48,325 nucleotides of DNA, taken from assembly GCA_045866275.1 (NCBI GenBank), contig BAAFRX010000017.1:1-48325 (forward strand). Reading direction: 5' to 3'. This DNA comes from Sideroxyarcus sp045866275 (lineage in GTDB: Bacteria; Pseudomonadota; Gammaproteobacteria; Burkholderiales; Gallionellaceae). The notes under the pieces were generated by a model, which saw nothing but the letters and a program-made list of their open reading frames with translations, was not told where the DNA came from and did no database searches. A program made the position numbers and the translations under genes. Of this stretch, positions 1-8,074 are shown in pieces (position 1 is the first letter of the stretch; each line of letters opens with the position of its first letter).

Positions 1-2
1 GC

Positions 3-77
3 CATATCCCGCCCGCAGAAGCTGAGGCACAATACTACCGGCAGTTAGCCAACAAGGATGCTGCCAACGTTACTTAA
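3..77 (+). CDS. C-terminal tail of an unidentified ORF cut by the window edge
   Basis: An open frame enters from the left edge and ends at TAA 75-77. The visible residues are polar and alanine-rich (ending QLANKDAANVT). I do not recognise a family. It could be the end of a real upstream gene or a chance frame; the DNA just downstream is decayed, so confidence is low. Confidence 0.2.
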   Translation, partial: HIPPAEAEAQYYRQLANKDAANVT

Positions 78-97
78 ACCAAACAGCCTCCACGAAA

Positions 98-294
98 CTC
101 GGGGCGATTCAGGAGGGCTCTGATCGCGTTCCCTTCGAATCGCGCCAGTATCAGGCACTGATCCGTCTGACGCGCCTCTCCGGCGGCACTACCCCATCCG
201 CGAAATTGTCGGGCACGCCGACATCGCGCCCGGACGCAAGACCGACCCCGGCCCCCTGTTTGATTGGGCGCGCTATCTGCATCCGGCAAAGTGA
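98..294 (+). pseudogene. ampD: ampD 3' remnant (1,6-anhydro-N-acetylmuramyl-L-alanine amidase), frameshifted
   Basis: The last 35 codons (190-294) read YPIREIVGHADIAPGRK followed by TDPGPLFDWARY, the C-terminal zinc-site block typical of the cytoplasmic muropeptide amidase AmpD. The preceding part (about 101-177, EGSDRVPFESRQYQALI...) is recognisable AmpD in another frame. Restoring one base near 178 (reading ...TRLLRRHYPIRE...) joins the two, so a single-base deletion explains the break. No amidase N-terminal half is visible upstream: positions 1-97 do not read as AmpD. This is therefore a decayed 3' fragment. Its stop codon (292-294) lies inside the left arm of the inverted repeat at 291-378, which suggests that an element landed at the gene's end. 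Confidence 0.7.
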
Positions 295-378
295 CCTTCC
301 CCTGAAAAATCATCTTCCTTTCATCGGTTTCGTAATTTTATGTCACCGTTGGAAGACGATTTTTCGGGGGAAGGTCAC
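291..378. repeat. 88-bp element bounded by 28-bp inverted repeats (MITE-like)
   Basis: The left arm (291-318, starting GTGACCTTCCCC) and right arm (351-378, ending GGGGAAGGTCAC) are reverse complements over 28 bases with two mismatches, separated by a 32-base AT-rich centre. There is no coding capacity. The form fits a miniature inverted-repeat element or the joined ends of a lost insertion sequence. It could also fold as a hairpin in RNA read through from the ampD remnant. I do not recognise the family. Confidence 0.7.
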
Positions 379-471
379 CATTCACTTTGGTGCGTAAAAC
401 GCCCACTTGCATACTCTGCAACATGTCGGTAAAGTGCATCACATATAAGACCACATAAACGGGTTACAATA

Positions 472-708
472 ATGACTACAGTTTCGTTGCGTTTATCAGA
501 TGATGTTTTGAAAGCGGCTGAGCAATACGCCAAGATTCTGCACTTGCCTCGCGCGGAATATATCCGCCGCGCTATCGTGGCGATGAACGAGGATGTGCTG
601 AAACAGAATCGGCGTGAGCAGTTGATGAAAGTCTCCAAGCGCGTCGCTGCCGACAGCATGAGAGTGAATGCCGAATTCGCCGCCATTGAAGATGCACCCC
701 ATGCTTAA
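472..708 (+). CDS. Ribbon-helix-helix (CopG-type) antitoxin
   Basis: A 78-residue protein. Residues 1-40 (MTTVSLRLSDDVLKAAEQYA, then LPRAEYIRRAIVAM) have the short beta-strand plus two-helix pattern of ribbon-helix-helix DNA-binding proteins. The polar C-terminal half would wrap the toxin. It overlaps the following PemK-type toxin gene by 8 bases, the usual antitoxin-first order. By family analogy it neutralises the toxin and represses its own promoter, but I could not place that promoter confidently in 379-471. The neighbouring decayed ampD and inverted repeat suggest a mobile island edge. Confidence 0.8.
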   Translation: MTTVSLRLSDDVLKAAEQYAKILHLPRAEYIRRAIVAMNEDVLKQNRREQLMKVSKRVAADSMRVNAEFAAIEDAPHA

Positions 709-1039
709 CGGTGAAGTCTGGCTGGCGAATCTGAATCCAGGCAAGGGGACTGAGCCCAGCAAAATCCGTCCTGTGTTGATCGTGCAGGGGCAGGCTTTGC
801 TGGATGCGCAACATCCTTCCACGCTTATCGTTCCGCTAACCACGCAGCTCATAGACGATGCCGAACCCTTGCGCATCCGCATCACGGCTCAAGGTCGGCT
901 GACCGCCAATTCCGATTTGCTCCTCGACCAGTTACGCACCATCGACAACCGCCGTTTACTTGACGGTCCGCTGTTGCGTTGCGATGGCGAAATAATGGCT
1001 CGGGTCTATGCGGCAATTCAGGACATCATGGAAACATAA
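701..1039 (+). CDS. PemK/MazF-family endoribonuclease toxin
   Basis: A 112-residue protein starting at ATG 701. The N-terminus MLNGEVWLANLNPGKGTEPS and the following KIRPVLIVQ match the family pattern (E-x-W-x-x-x-L-P/D, then a conserved RPV-x-I with the catalytic-loop arginine). The C-terminal part (QLRTIDNRRL) is also typical. Family members cleave mRNA at short sequence motifs when released from the antitoxin. ATG 701 is preferred over ATG 692 or 668 because GAAG at 688-691 is well spaced for it and it gives the usual family length. It overlaps the antitoxin stop, so translation is probably coupled. Confidence 0.85.
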   Translation: MLNGEVWLANLNPGKGTEPSKIRPVLIVQGQALLDAQHPSTLIVPLTTQLIDDAEPLRIRITAQGRLTANSDLLLDQLRTIDNRRLLDGPLLRCDGEIMARVYAAIQDIMET

Positions 1040-1141
1040 ACCAAACGTCCGAAAGAAGAGCAAAAGCTGCGCGCAAGCAATTACAACGAGCAAAACAGAC
1101 GAAGCAAACGACAACAGAAAAACAACAAGGGAGCGCAAAAA

Positions 1142-1189
1142 ATGAAGCTGACATCAGCCCTTTCCAGATTTAACGCTGACCACCCATGA
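1142..1189 (+). CDS. 15-codon leader ORF coupled to trhP
   Basis: ATG 1142 is preceded at eight bases by a strong Shine-Dalgarno AAGGGAG (1127-1133) and encodes MKLTSALSRFNADHP. Its TGA (1187-1189) overlaps the ATG of trhP (1186) as ATGA. The trhP start has no evident Shine-Dalgarno of its own, so ribosomes finishing this mini-ORF would restart on trhP. There is no run of a single amino acid that would suggest classical attenuation. Whether the peptide has a function is unknown. Confidence 0.4.
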   Translation: MKLTSALSRFNADHP

Positions 1190-2598
1190 AATCACCCGAA
1201 CTCTTATTACCCGCCGGCACGCTCGACAAGATGCGCACCGCCTTCGCCTTCGGGGCGGATGCGGTCTACGCCGGACAGCCGCGTTATTCCCTGCGTGCAC
1301 GCAACAACGAATTTACTTTGGATGGCTTGCAGACCGGCATTCGGGAAGCGCACGCGCTGGGCAAAAAACTGTTCGTCGCCAGCAACCTGATGCCACACAA
1401 CGCCAAGGTGAAGACTTATATGGCTGACATGGAACCGGTCATTGCGATGCAACCTGATGCGCTCATCATGGCCGATCCCGGCCTGATCGCGATGGTGCGC
1501 GAACGCTGGCCGGCGCAGGAGATTCATCTTTCCGTGCAAGCCAACACGGTCAACTACGCCGCGGTGAAGTTCTGGAAGTCGCTCGGCCTGTCGCGCGTCA
1601 TCCTGTCGCGCGAACTGTCGCTGGACGAGATCGAAGAGATACGCCAGCAATGCCCGGACATCGAACTCGAAGTGTTCATCCACGGCGCGCTGTGCATCGC
1701 CTATTCGGGCCGCTGTCTGCTCTCCGGTTACTTCAACCACCGCGACGCCAACCAGGGTACCTGCACCAATTCCTGCCGCTGGGATTACAAGGTGGACAAT
1801 GCCGCCGAAGACGGCACGGGCCACATCGAAAAGGCTGCGCACCCCCACCTCAACCCTCCCCCGGAGGGAGAGGGGGCGAATGGATCGCTACGCGAGACTT
1901 ATACAAAGTTGGACTTCGACTTCGACAAAGCATTGAGTGAATCAGCACTGTCCGATTGCGGCGCGCAGCCGCGCCATCCACTGGCAGACCGCGTCTATGT
2001 CATCTCGCGCCAGGATCATCCGAACGAGCTGATGCCGGTGCTGGAAGACGAGCACGGCACCTACATCATGAACTCCAAGGATTTGCGCGCCGTCGAGCAT
2101 GTCGAGCGGCTGGTGAAGATCGGCGTGGATTCGCTAAAAGTTGAGGGCCGCACCAAATCCATCTATTACGTGGCGCGCACCGCGCAGGTGTATCGCCAGG
2201 CCATCGACGATGCATTGAAAGGCCGCCCGTTTAATCTGGAACTGCTGGGCGCGCTGGATGCGCTGGCGAACCGCGGCTACACCGATGGTTTCTACGAACG
2301 TCACCACACCCACGAACAGCAAAACTATATGCGCGGCCACTCTGAAAGTTTCCGCCAGCAATATGTCGGCGACATCGTGGCCTGTGCGAACGGCGTGGCC
2401 GAGATCGACGTGAAAAACAAATTCTCGGTCGGCGACAAGCTGGAAATCATCCACCCCGCAGGCAACTGCATTATCGAGCTGAAAGAGATGAAGAACCTCG
2501 AGGGCGAAGCCGTCACTGTCGCACCGGGCAGCGGGCATCGCGTGCAGATACCGTTGCAGGGTGAGCTGGCCAAAGGCATGTTGGCCCGATTTATTTGA
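1186..2598 (+). CDS. trhP: U32-family protein TrhP/YegQ (tRNA 5-hydroxyuridine synthesis)
   Basis: A 470-residue peptidase-U32-like protein, named TrhP (YegQ) in E. coli, where it takes part in prephenate-dependent formation of 5-hydroxyuridine at tRNA wobble position 34. The N-terminus KSPELLLPAGTLDKM is the family start. The four cysteines C170, C177, C193 and C197 (around GALCIAYSGRCLLSG and GTCTNSC) are the expected Fe-S/active-site set. Residues about 212-240 form an insertion not expected in the family (HPHLNPPPEGEG...), encoded by a hairpin repeat at 1840-1890. It lies just after the cysteine cluster and keeps the frame, which accounts for the length above the roughly 450 residues of E. 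coli YegQ. Expression is probably coupled to the mini-ORF at 1142. Confidence 0.9.
   Translation: MKSPELLLPAGTLDKMRTAFAFGADAVYAGQPRYSLRARNNEFTLDGLQTGIREAHALGKKLFVASNLMPHNAKVKTYMADMEPVIAMQPDALIMADPGLIAMVRERWPAQEIHLSVQANTVNYAAVKFWKSLGLSRVILSRELSLDEIEEIRQQCPDIELEVFIHGALCIAYSGRCLLSGYFNHRDANQGTCTNSCRWDYKVDNAAEDGTGHIEKAAHPHLNPPPEGEGANGSLRETYTKLDFDFDKALSESALSDCGAQPRHPLADRVYVISRQDHPNELMPVLEDEHGTYIMNSKDLRAVEHVERLVKIGVDSLKVEGRTKSIYYVARTAQVYRQAIDDALKGRPFNLELLGALDALANRGYTDGFYERHHTHEQQNYMRGHSESFRQQYVGDIVACANGVAEIDVKNKFSVGDKLEIIHPAGNCIIELKEMKNLEGEAVTVAPGSGHRVQIPLQGELAKGMLARFI
1840..1890. repeat. GC-rich hairpin repeat inserted in frame in trhP
   Basis: CCCTCC (1854-1859) pairs with GGAGGG (1863-1868) within a C-rich then G-rich stretch. 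Read in the trhP frame it gives HPHLNPPPEGEG, a peptide signature I associate with dispersed palindromic repeats inserted in proteobacterial genes. It interrupts TrhP directly after its cysteine cluster. Confidence 0.6.
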
Positions 2599-2664
2599 TC
2601 ATCTCGAACTTTGTAATCACCCGCTTGTCAAGGCCGGCATCCCTCAACCCTGCGGAGCTCATTG

Positions 2665-3213
2665 ATGAACTGGAAAAACACCCCTGTTCGCTATGGCGCG
2701 CTTGCCATCGGTCTCCACTGGCTGATGTTGCTGTTGTTCGTCGGCGTGTACGGCAGCATCGAACTGCGTGAACTGTTCGAGAAAGGCAGCGACCCGCGCG
2801 AGATGCTGAAGACCTGGCACTTCATGCTGGGGCTGCTGGTGTTCCTGCTGATCTGGCTGCGCATTGCGGCACGTTTCTCGGGCCCCAACCCCGGCATCAA
2901 CCCAGAACCTGCAAGAATCCAGATGCTGTCGGCAAAATTATTGCATCTGGCACTCTATGCGTTGATGATCGGCATGCCGCTGCTTGGCTGGTTGCTGCTC
3001 AGCGCATCGGGCAAAGTGATACCGTTCTTCGGTCTCGAACTTCCTGCGCTGATCGGCGCGGATAAAGCGCTTGCAAAACAAATCAAGGACGTGCATGAAC
3101 TGGTCGGCACGGTCGGCTATTACCTGATCGGCCTGCACATCATTGCCGCCTTGTACCATCACCACATCAAGCACGACAACACGCTGCTGCGCATGCTGCC
3201 CGGGAAAAAATGA
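2665..3213 (+). CDS. Cytochrome b561 (di-heme membrane electron carrier)
   Basis: A 182-residue four-helix membrane protein of the bacterial cytochrome b561 (CybB) family. Hydrophobic helices are at about 11-30, 53-70, 91-114 and 147-165. The expected heme-ligand histidines are present at H18, H52, H144 and H158 (AIGLHWL, KTWHFML, KDVHELV, IGLHIIA). It would shuttle electrons at the inner membrane, probably from quinol. ATG 2665 is chosen over the TTG at 2662 because GGAG (2653-2656) is correctly spaced. Its stop overlaps the ATG of the next gene (ATGA). Confidence 0.87.
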   Translation: MNWKNTPVRYGALAIGLHWLMLLLFVGVYGSIELRELFEKGSDPREMLKTWHFMLGLLVFLLIWLRIAARFSGPNPGINPEPARIQMLSAKLLHLALYALMIGMPLLGWLLLSASGKVIPFFGLELPALIGADKALAKQIKDVHELVGTVGYYLIGLHIIAALYHHHIKHDNTLLRMLPGKK

Positions 3214-3671
3214 TTCTGTCTTCTCTCTCACAGTCCAACCGCCACAGCGCGCTGCATCCGCTGTTCCAGCGCGTATTCGACTACATCAGAAACACCGACC
3301 TGTTCGCCCTCGCACCGGGCCGCTATCCCATCGCCGGCGACGATCTTATCGCCATCGTGGAGCAGGTGCCGGGCAAGTCCAAGGAGATGGCGCGGCTTGA
3401 AGCGCACCGAAAATATATCGACATTCAGTTGGTATTGGAAGGTGATGAGCAGATGGGCTGGAAGCCGCTGGCGGATTGCTTGAATCCGGTGAGCGAACAC
3501 AGTGAGGAGAAGGACATCCGCTTCTTCCACGATGCGCCTGCGTCGTGGGTCGCTGTGCCGCCGGATCATTTCTGCATCTTCTTCCCGGAGGATGCGCATG
3601 CGCCGCTGGTGGGCAGCGGCACGATACGCAAGGTGATCTTCAAAATTGCAGTGACCCCGGCGCCCATCTGA
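3210..3671 (+). CDS. YhcH/YjgK/YiaL family protein (cupin-like)
   Basis: A 153-residue protein of the YhcH/YjgK/YiaL (DUF386, EbgC-like) family. The signatures EAHRKYIDIQLVLEGDEQ (about residues 65-82) and FFPEDAHAP (about 125-133) carry the metal-binding glutamate and histidines. Relatives act in sugar and sialic-acid metabolism; the substrate here is unknown. It overlaps the cytochrome b561 stop by four bases, so the two are cotranslated, though no functional link is evident. Confidence 0.8.
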   Translation: MILSSLSQSNRHSALHPLFQRVFDYIRNTDLFALAPGRYPIAGDDLIAIVEQVPGKSKEMARLEAHRKYIDIQLVLEGDEQMGWKPLADCLNPVSEHSEEKDIRFFHDAPASWVAVPPDHFCIFFPEDAHAPLVGSGTIRKVIFKIAVTPAPI

Positions 3672-3721
3672 TTGCAGCATCCGAGCGTGGACGGGTGCGG
3701 GTGCAATCGGCCACCGACAGT

Positions 3722-3739
3722 GCGCCCCGATTGGGGCGT
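3722..3739 (-). terminator. Possible hairpin between convergent genes
   Basis: CGCCCC (3723-3728) and GGGGCG (3733-3738) form a 6-bp stem with a GATT loop in the short gap between two convergent genes. There is no T-run on either strand, so intrinsic termination is doubtful. Confidence 0.25.
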
Positions 3740-3747
3740 CCAGCCTC

Positions 3748-4992
3748 TTACCGGCTTTGGGGTTGGGTCGTTGCCGGTTTGACCGCCTTGGGGATTTTTT
3801 TCGCTCGGGCGGCACTTTCCAAACGCTTGATTTGGTCTTCCAGCGATTTGATCTGCGCTTCTTTTTCGGCCATGTGTGCGTTCTGTTCTTCCATCTGCCG
3901 TGCTTTTATGATCTTCTGCCGATCTTCTTCCGCCTGTTCGGCAATCTCGTGCTGGACGGAATCGTTAAACGCTTTCAGGCACGAATTGAGATCCTGCACC
4001 GTTACAGAACAGGCCTCGCTCTCGGCTTGATGTGCGGCTTTGCCGATAGCCCGTTTGATCTCTTCAACCTGCCTGTCCAATGGCTGATCGCGCAAGTCCT
4101 TGAGGCCCAAAGCGGCGGCAATGCCCCGCAAGCGATCTTCTTCTTGCAGAACGATCTGCTCCAAAGACAGCGGCCCGGCAGCGGCAGGTTTGGCCTTGAT
4201 CTGCAAGCCCAGCCGGGTTTGCAGCAAGGCGACTCGATCATTGATTTGTTGCGCATGGTGCGCGGCAAACAAGGCTTTCTCGCTTAAACTTTCGACCAGT
4301 TTCTGGTCGTCATGCGCAGCGGCAATCCGGTTTTTCGCATCTTGATAGATTTGTTCCGCCTCGGCGAAAGTCAGCGGGGCTTGCGCCTCTGCATTTTTCT
4401 TCCGGGTATCCGCATTCAGGACCTCACTTTGGCGCAGCGCGCCCTCTTGTATCGACTTAACCACCAGGCCCAGCATCTGTTTGAGTAACGCGTCTTTTTC
4501 CTGATCGATGTTTTCCGGATTCTTGCGCTCAACTTTTTCGATCAACGTCGAAAATTTGCCGATTACTTTTTCATAATCTTCAGGAAGAAATTTGGCCGTC
4601 TGGTGTTCTTCCATTTTTGCTTTGAGCATCAACTCCTGGGAAAAACGATACTGCACGATGGCCATGATGGCCCGCCCTTTTTCCAGAATGGCGTCTGCCT
4701 TGGCCGCATTATTCGCAATCTCTTCTTTGGGCTTGTTCCCCAGTGCGCGCTGGTTTTCGCTCAAAATTTGCGCGGCAGCGCTGAAATGGCCCGGGGCCAG
4801 AAATCCCATGTTGGCGTTCCGTGCCTCGTCCACATTCTTTTCCAGCGCAGTCACCACCTCCAGCGCGGCGAGTTCGTTATATTTGTCCAATTGTGCGGGC
4901 GAGGCCTGAATCGTGTCGCTCACCGGCAAGGCGCAACTCACCATGAGCAGAGCACCCAATACAACCGCTAGCCGTTTCTTTATCGAACTCAT
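3748..4992 (-). CDS. Putative lipoprotein with long coiled-coil regions
   Basis: A 414-residue protein. The start at 4992 is set by GGAG five to six bases upstream and gives a clear secretion signal: MSSIKKRLAVVLGALLMVSC, a lipobox-like end at C20. The rest is alanine/glutamate/lysine-rich and strongly helical, with a charged coiled coil near the C-terminus (about 355-395, rich in E, Q and K) and a basic, proline-containing tail. C319 and C329 (approximate) are the only other cysteines noticed. I do not recognise a family; it recalls the helical part of DUF4398/OmpA-associated periplasmic proteins. It stands alone, convergent with the YhcH gene. A role in envelope structure is inference only. 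Confidence 0.7.
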   Translation of the reverse strand: MSSIKKRLAVVLGALLMVSCALPVSDTIQASPAQLDKYNELAALEVVTALEKNVDEARNANMGFLAPGHFSAAAQILSENQRALGNKPKEEIANNAAKADAILEKGRAIMAIVQYRFSQELMLKAKMEEHQTAKFLPEDYEKVIGKFSTLIEKVERKNPENIDQEKDALLKQMLGLVVKSIQEGALRQSEVLNADTRKKNAEAQAPLTFAEAEQIYQDAKNRIAAAHDDQKLVESLSEKALFAAHHAQQINDRVALLQTRLGLQIKAKPAAAGPLSLEQIVLQEEDRLRGIAAALGLKDLRDQPLDRQVEEIKRAIGKAAHQAESEACSVTVQDLNSCLKAFNDSVQHEIAEQAEEDRQKIIKARQMEEQNAHMAEKEAQIKSLEDQIKRLESAARAKKIPKAVKPATTQPQSR

Positions 4993-5217
4993 GTTAGCTC
5001 CAGAATAAAAGTTACACAGGCACCCGTGATTAAAGCCGCGAAATACCGCTGACTCGATAAGCAAAAGCAACCGGGCGCTTGCTGCATCGTACTCCCGCAA
5101 CGAAACTTCAGGTGCAATCGTATCGTTACGATCCTCAAGACACCATAAAAACATGCGAATCCAATTGGCAAGCTACACCCAAAACGCCCTCTTCGCTTAA
5201 TCGTGGAATAGTTTAAC

Positions 5218-6072
5218 TCACCTTTCCCGGTCAAACGCGATATCGCCTTCCGTCACCGCATCGCCCAACTCAAGATGCACAAAATCAAACAGACTGGCAT
5301 CAAGCAGATGCGAAGGCTTGATGTTCTGCATTGCGGTAAAGATGCTCTGCGTGCGCCCCGGATACTGGCGTTCCCAATTGTTAAGCATCTCCTTGATGTT
5401 CTGGCGTTGCAGGTTTTCCTGCGAGCCGCACAGATTGCAAGGAATGATGGGGAACGCCATGCCGCGCGCGTAGCGGGCGATGTCCTTTTCGGCGCAATAG
5501 GCGAGCGGACGAATGACGATGTGGTCGCCCTTGTCGGTCACCAGCTTGGGCGGCATCGCCTTCAGCTTGCCGCCGAAGAACAGGTTGAGGAACAGCGTCT
5601 CCACCATGTCGTCGCGGTGGTGGCCCAGCGCGATCTTGTTCGCGCCCAGCTCGCCCGCCACCCTGTAGATGATGCCGCGCCGCAGACGCGAGCACAGCGA
5701 GCAGGTCGTTTTCCCCTCCGGGATTTTCTCCTTGACGATGGAGTAGGTGTCCTGGGTCTCAATGTGGAAATCGACACCGATGCGCTTCAGATAATTCGGC
5801 AACACGTCGGCAGGAAAGCCCGGCTGCTTCTGGTCGAGGTTCATCGCCACGATCTTGAAATCGACGGGCGCGCGCTTGCGCAGCGTCAGCAGAATGTCCA
5901 ACAGTGTGTAGGAATCCTTGCCGCCGGAGAGGCACACCATCACGGTGTCGCCGTCTTCGATCATGTTGAAGTCGCCGATGGCTTTGCCGACCGAACTTTC
6001 CAGCTTGCCCTTGAGACGGTTGAAGTTGGTGGAGCGGGATTCGAACTGGATGGTCTGGACGATGTCGTTCAT
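5218..6072 (-). CDS. ttcA: tRNA 2-thiocytidine(32) synthetase TtcA
   Basis: A 284-residue PP-loop ATPase that inserts sulfur at C2 of cytidine 32 in tRNA using an Fe-S cluster. The PP-loop SGGKDS is at residues 49-54. The first cysteine pair is C124-x-x-C127 (TTCSLCS) and the second C212-x-x-C215 (IPCNLCG). LGHHRDDMVETL is also a family signature. Start MNDIVQTIQF at 6072 is preferred over an upstream in-frame start inside the preceding gene. It begins 7 bases after the pteridine reductase stop and is probably cotranscribed with it. Confidence 0.96.
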   Translation of the reverse strand: MNDIVQTIQFESRSTNFNRLKGKLESSVGKAIGDFNMIEDGDTVMVCLSGGKDSYTLLDILLTLRKRAPVDFKIVAMNLDQKQPGFPADVLPNYLKRIGVDFHIETQDTYSIVKEKIPEGKTTCSLCSRLRRGIIYRVAGELGANKIALGHHRDDMVETLFLNLFFGGKLKAMPPKLVTDKGDHIVIRPLAYCAEKDIARYARGMAFPIIPCNLCGSQENLQRQNIKEMLNNWERQYPGRTQSIFTAMQNIKPSHLLDASLFDFVHLELGDAVTEGDIAFDRER

Positions 6073-6079
6073 CTGACTC

Positions 6080-6820
6080 TCAAATATTGATACTGCGCCC
6101 ACCGTCCACCGCGATGATCTGCCCGGTGATGTAAGGTGCATCGGCAATCAGGAATTGCACGGTTCTGGCGATGTCGTCCGGTTCGCCTTCGCGCTTGAGC
6201 AGAGTGTGCGCCACGATCTTGCGCCGCGCCTCCTCGTCGCTCCACGCTTCGCCTTCCGGCCAGATGATGACGCCGGGCGCGACCGCGTTCACCCGCACCT
6301 GCGGCGCCAGTTCCTGCGCCAGCCCCCGGGTCAGCGCGGTCAGGCCCGCTTTGGCCACGCTATACAACAGGTGTCCGTGCATCGGACGCTCGGCATGGAT
6401 ATCGACGATATTGACGATGGCGCCGTGCCGACGGCGCAACTCGGCGGCGGCAGCCTGTGCCAGCAACAGCGGGGCCTTCAGGTTGGTGCCGGTCAGGTCG
6501 TTCCATTGTGCCGCATTGATCCCCTCCAGGGGGGTGGCATAGAAACTGGAAGCGTTGTTGACCAGCGCATCCAGCCGGCCGCAGAACTGAATCCCTTCCG
6601 TCACCATCGCCCTCAATGCATCGGGGTCGAGCAGATCGGCCTGCGCGCAAAACGCGGAATTCTCGCGCAGTCCATTCAACTCGGCACGCAGGGCGAACGC
6701 CTCGTAGGCCGAGCTGCGATAATGGATGACGACATTCGCTCCCGCCGCATGCAGGCGACGGCAGATCGCCGCCCCCACACGCTTGGCGCCCCCCGTAACC
6801 AATACTGTTTTGCCTTGCAT
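6080..6820 (-). CDS. Pteridine reductase (FolM-like short-chain dehydrogenase)
   Basis: A 246-residue SDR-fold protein. The NADPH-binding site is TGGAKRVG (9-16, with the basic residues typical of NADPH users), NNAS is at 88-91 and the catalytic Y153-x-x-x-K157 is in LLYSVAKAG. The stretch NIVDIHAERP (137-146) is characteristic of pteridine reductases (FolM/PTR1 type), which reduce dihydropterins to tetrahydropterins. ATG 6820 is preferred over GTG 6832 because a GGGG tract precedes it at suitable distance. It lies directly upstream of ttcA and divergent from midA with only 44 bases between starts, so the promoters are compact. Confidence 0.82.
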   Translation of the reverse strand: MQGKTVLVTGGAKRVGAAICRRLHAAGANVVIHYRSSAYEAFALRAELNGLRENSAFCAQADLLDPDALRAMVTEGIQFCGRLDALVNNASSFYATPLEGINAAQWNDLTGTNLKAPLLLAQAAAAELRRRHGAIVNIVDIHAERPMHGHLLYSVAKAGLTALTRGLAQELAPQVRVNAVAPGVIIWPEGEAWSDEEARRKIVAHTLLKREGEPDDIARTVQFLIADAPYITGQIIAVDGGRSINI

Positions 6821-6864
6821 CGTTTTCCCCACTAAACTCGCGCCATTTTCGATTATACCCGACC

Positions 6865-8025
6865 ATGTCTGCCCAACTGCCTGCCCCTGCTGCCGCAGCC
6901 CTTGCCCATAGTTCGCGGCTATGCGACCTGATACACCGCGACATCGCCGCGCAGGGCGGCTGGATTCCGTTCTCCCGCTTCATGGAACTGGCGCTGTACG
7001 CGCCGGGGCTGGGTTACTACACTGCGGGCGCGCACAAATTCGGCGCCGCGGGGGATTTCATCACCGCCCCGGAACTGTCGTCCCTGTTCGGCCGCACGCT
7101 GGCCGGACAGCTGATCGAAGTCATGCAGGGCAGCGCGCCGCACCTCCTTGAACTCGGAGCGGGCAGCGGCAAACTGGCGCTGGACATTCTCGGCGAACTG
7201 GCCGCGCGCGACGCCCTGCCGGAAAGCTATTCGATCCTGGAAGTCAGCGCCGACCTGCGCGAGCGCCAGCGGACCTTGATCAGCGAGAATCTTCCGCATC
7301 TCGCCGACCGCGTGCGCTGGCTGGATACCCTGCCGGAACATTTCAACGGCGCGGTCATTGGCAACGAAGTGTTGGACGCGCTGCCGGTGCATCTGCTGTA
7401 TTGGCGCGATGCAAATGCAAATATTCTCGAACGCGGTGTCGCCTGCAAGGGCGACACGTTTGCGTGGCAAGACCGCATTCCCGAGAATGCCGCCCTGCTC
7501 GACATCGCCGCCAACATTACCCTTCCGGATGATTACCTGAGCGAAATCTCGCTTGCCGCGCGCGGCCTGATCGCCACCCTGTGCGAGCGCCTCGACAAGG
7601 GGGCGATGATCTTCATCGACTACGGTTTCGGGGCACGCGAGTATTACCATCCGCAGCGCACGCGCGGCACCCTGATGTGCCACTACCGCCACCACGCGCA
7701 CGGCGACCCGTTCTTTCTGCCCGGCTTGCAGGACATCACCGCCCACGTCGATTTCACCGCGATCGCCGAGACTGCCATCGACCATGGTGCGCATTTTTTG
7801 GGCTACACCTCGCAGGCGCACTTTCTCATCAACAACGGCGTGACCGATCTTTTGAGCAAAGTCTCGCCGGAAGAGGTGCGCGCCTACGCGCCGCTCTCCA
7901 CCCAATTGCAAAAACTCACCAGCCCGGCAGAAATGGGCGAATTGTTCAAAGTCATCGCGCTGGGGAAACAGATGGATCAGCCGCTTGCAGGATTCCTGCG
8001 CGGCGACCTGTCGCGCTGCCTGTAA
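6865..8025 (+). CDS. MidA-family SAM-dependent methyltransferase
   Basis: A 386-residue protein of the DUF185/MidA (NDUFAF7-like) family. The N-terminal signature GGWIPFSRFMELALYAPGLG (31-50) and GDFITAPELS are diagnostic, LLELGAGSGKLA is the SAM-binding loop, and NEVLDALPVH and MIFIDYGFG are further family blocks. Mitochondrial relatives methylate an arginine of a complex I subunit; the bacterial target is not established. It is divergent from the pteridine reductase-ttcA pair and convergent with corC. Confidence 0.85.
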   Translation: MSAQLPAPAAAALAHSSRLCDLIHRDIAAQGGWIPFSRFMELALYAPGLGYYTAGAHKFGAAGDFITAPELSSLFGRTLAGQLIEVMQGSAPHLLELGAGSGKLALDILGELAARDALPESYSILEVSADLRERQRTLISENLPHLADRVRWLDTLPEHFNGAVIGNEVLDALPVHLLYWRDANANILERGVACKGDTFAWQDRIPENAALLDIAANITLPDDYLSEISLAARGLIATLCERLDKGAMIFIDYGFGAREYYHPQRTRGTLMCHYRHHAHGDPFFLPGLQDITAHVDFTAIAETAIDHGAHFLGYTSQAHFLINNGVTDLLSKVSPEEVRAYAPLSTQLQKLTSPAEMGELFKVIALGKQMDQPLAGFLRGDLSRCL

Positions 8026-8074
8026 AAGATCACGGGAACGTTGGTTAAATCGTTATTCCCGGCAAGCGGGCGCA

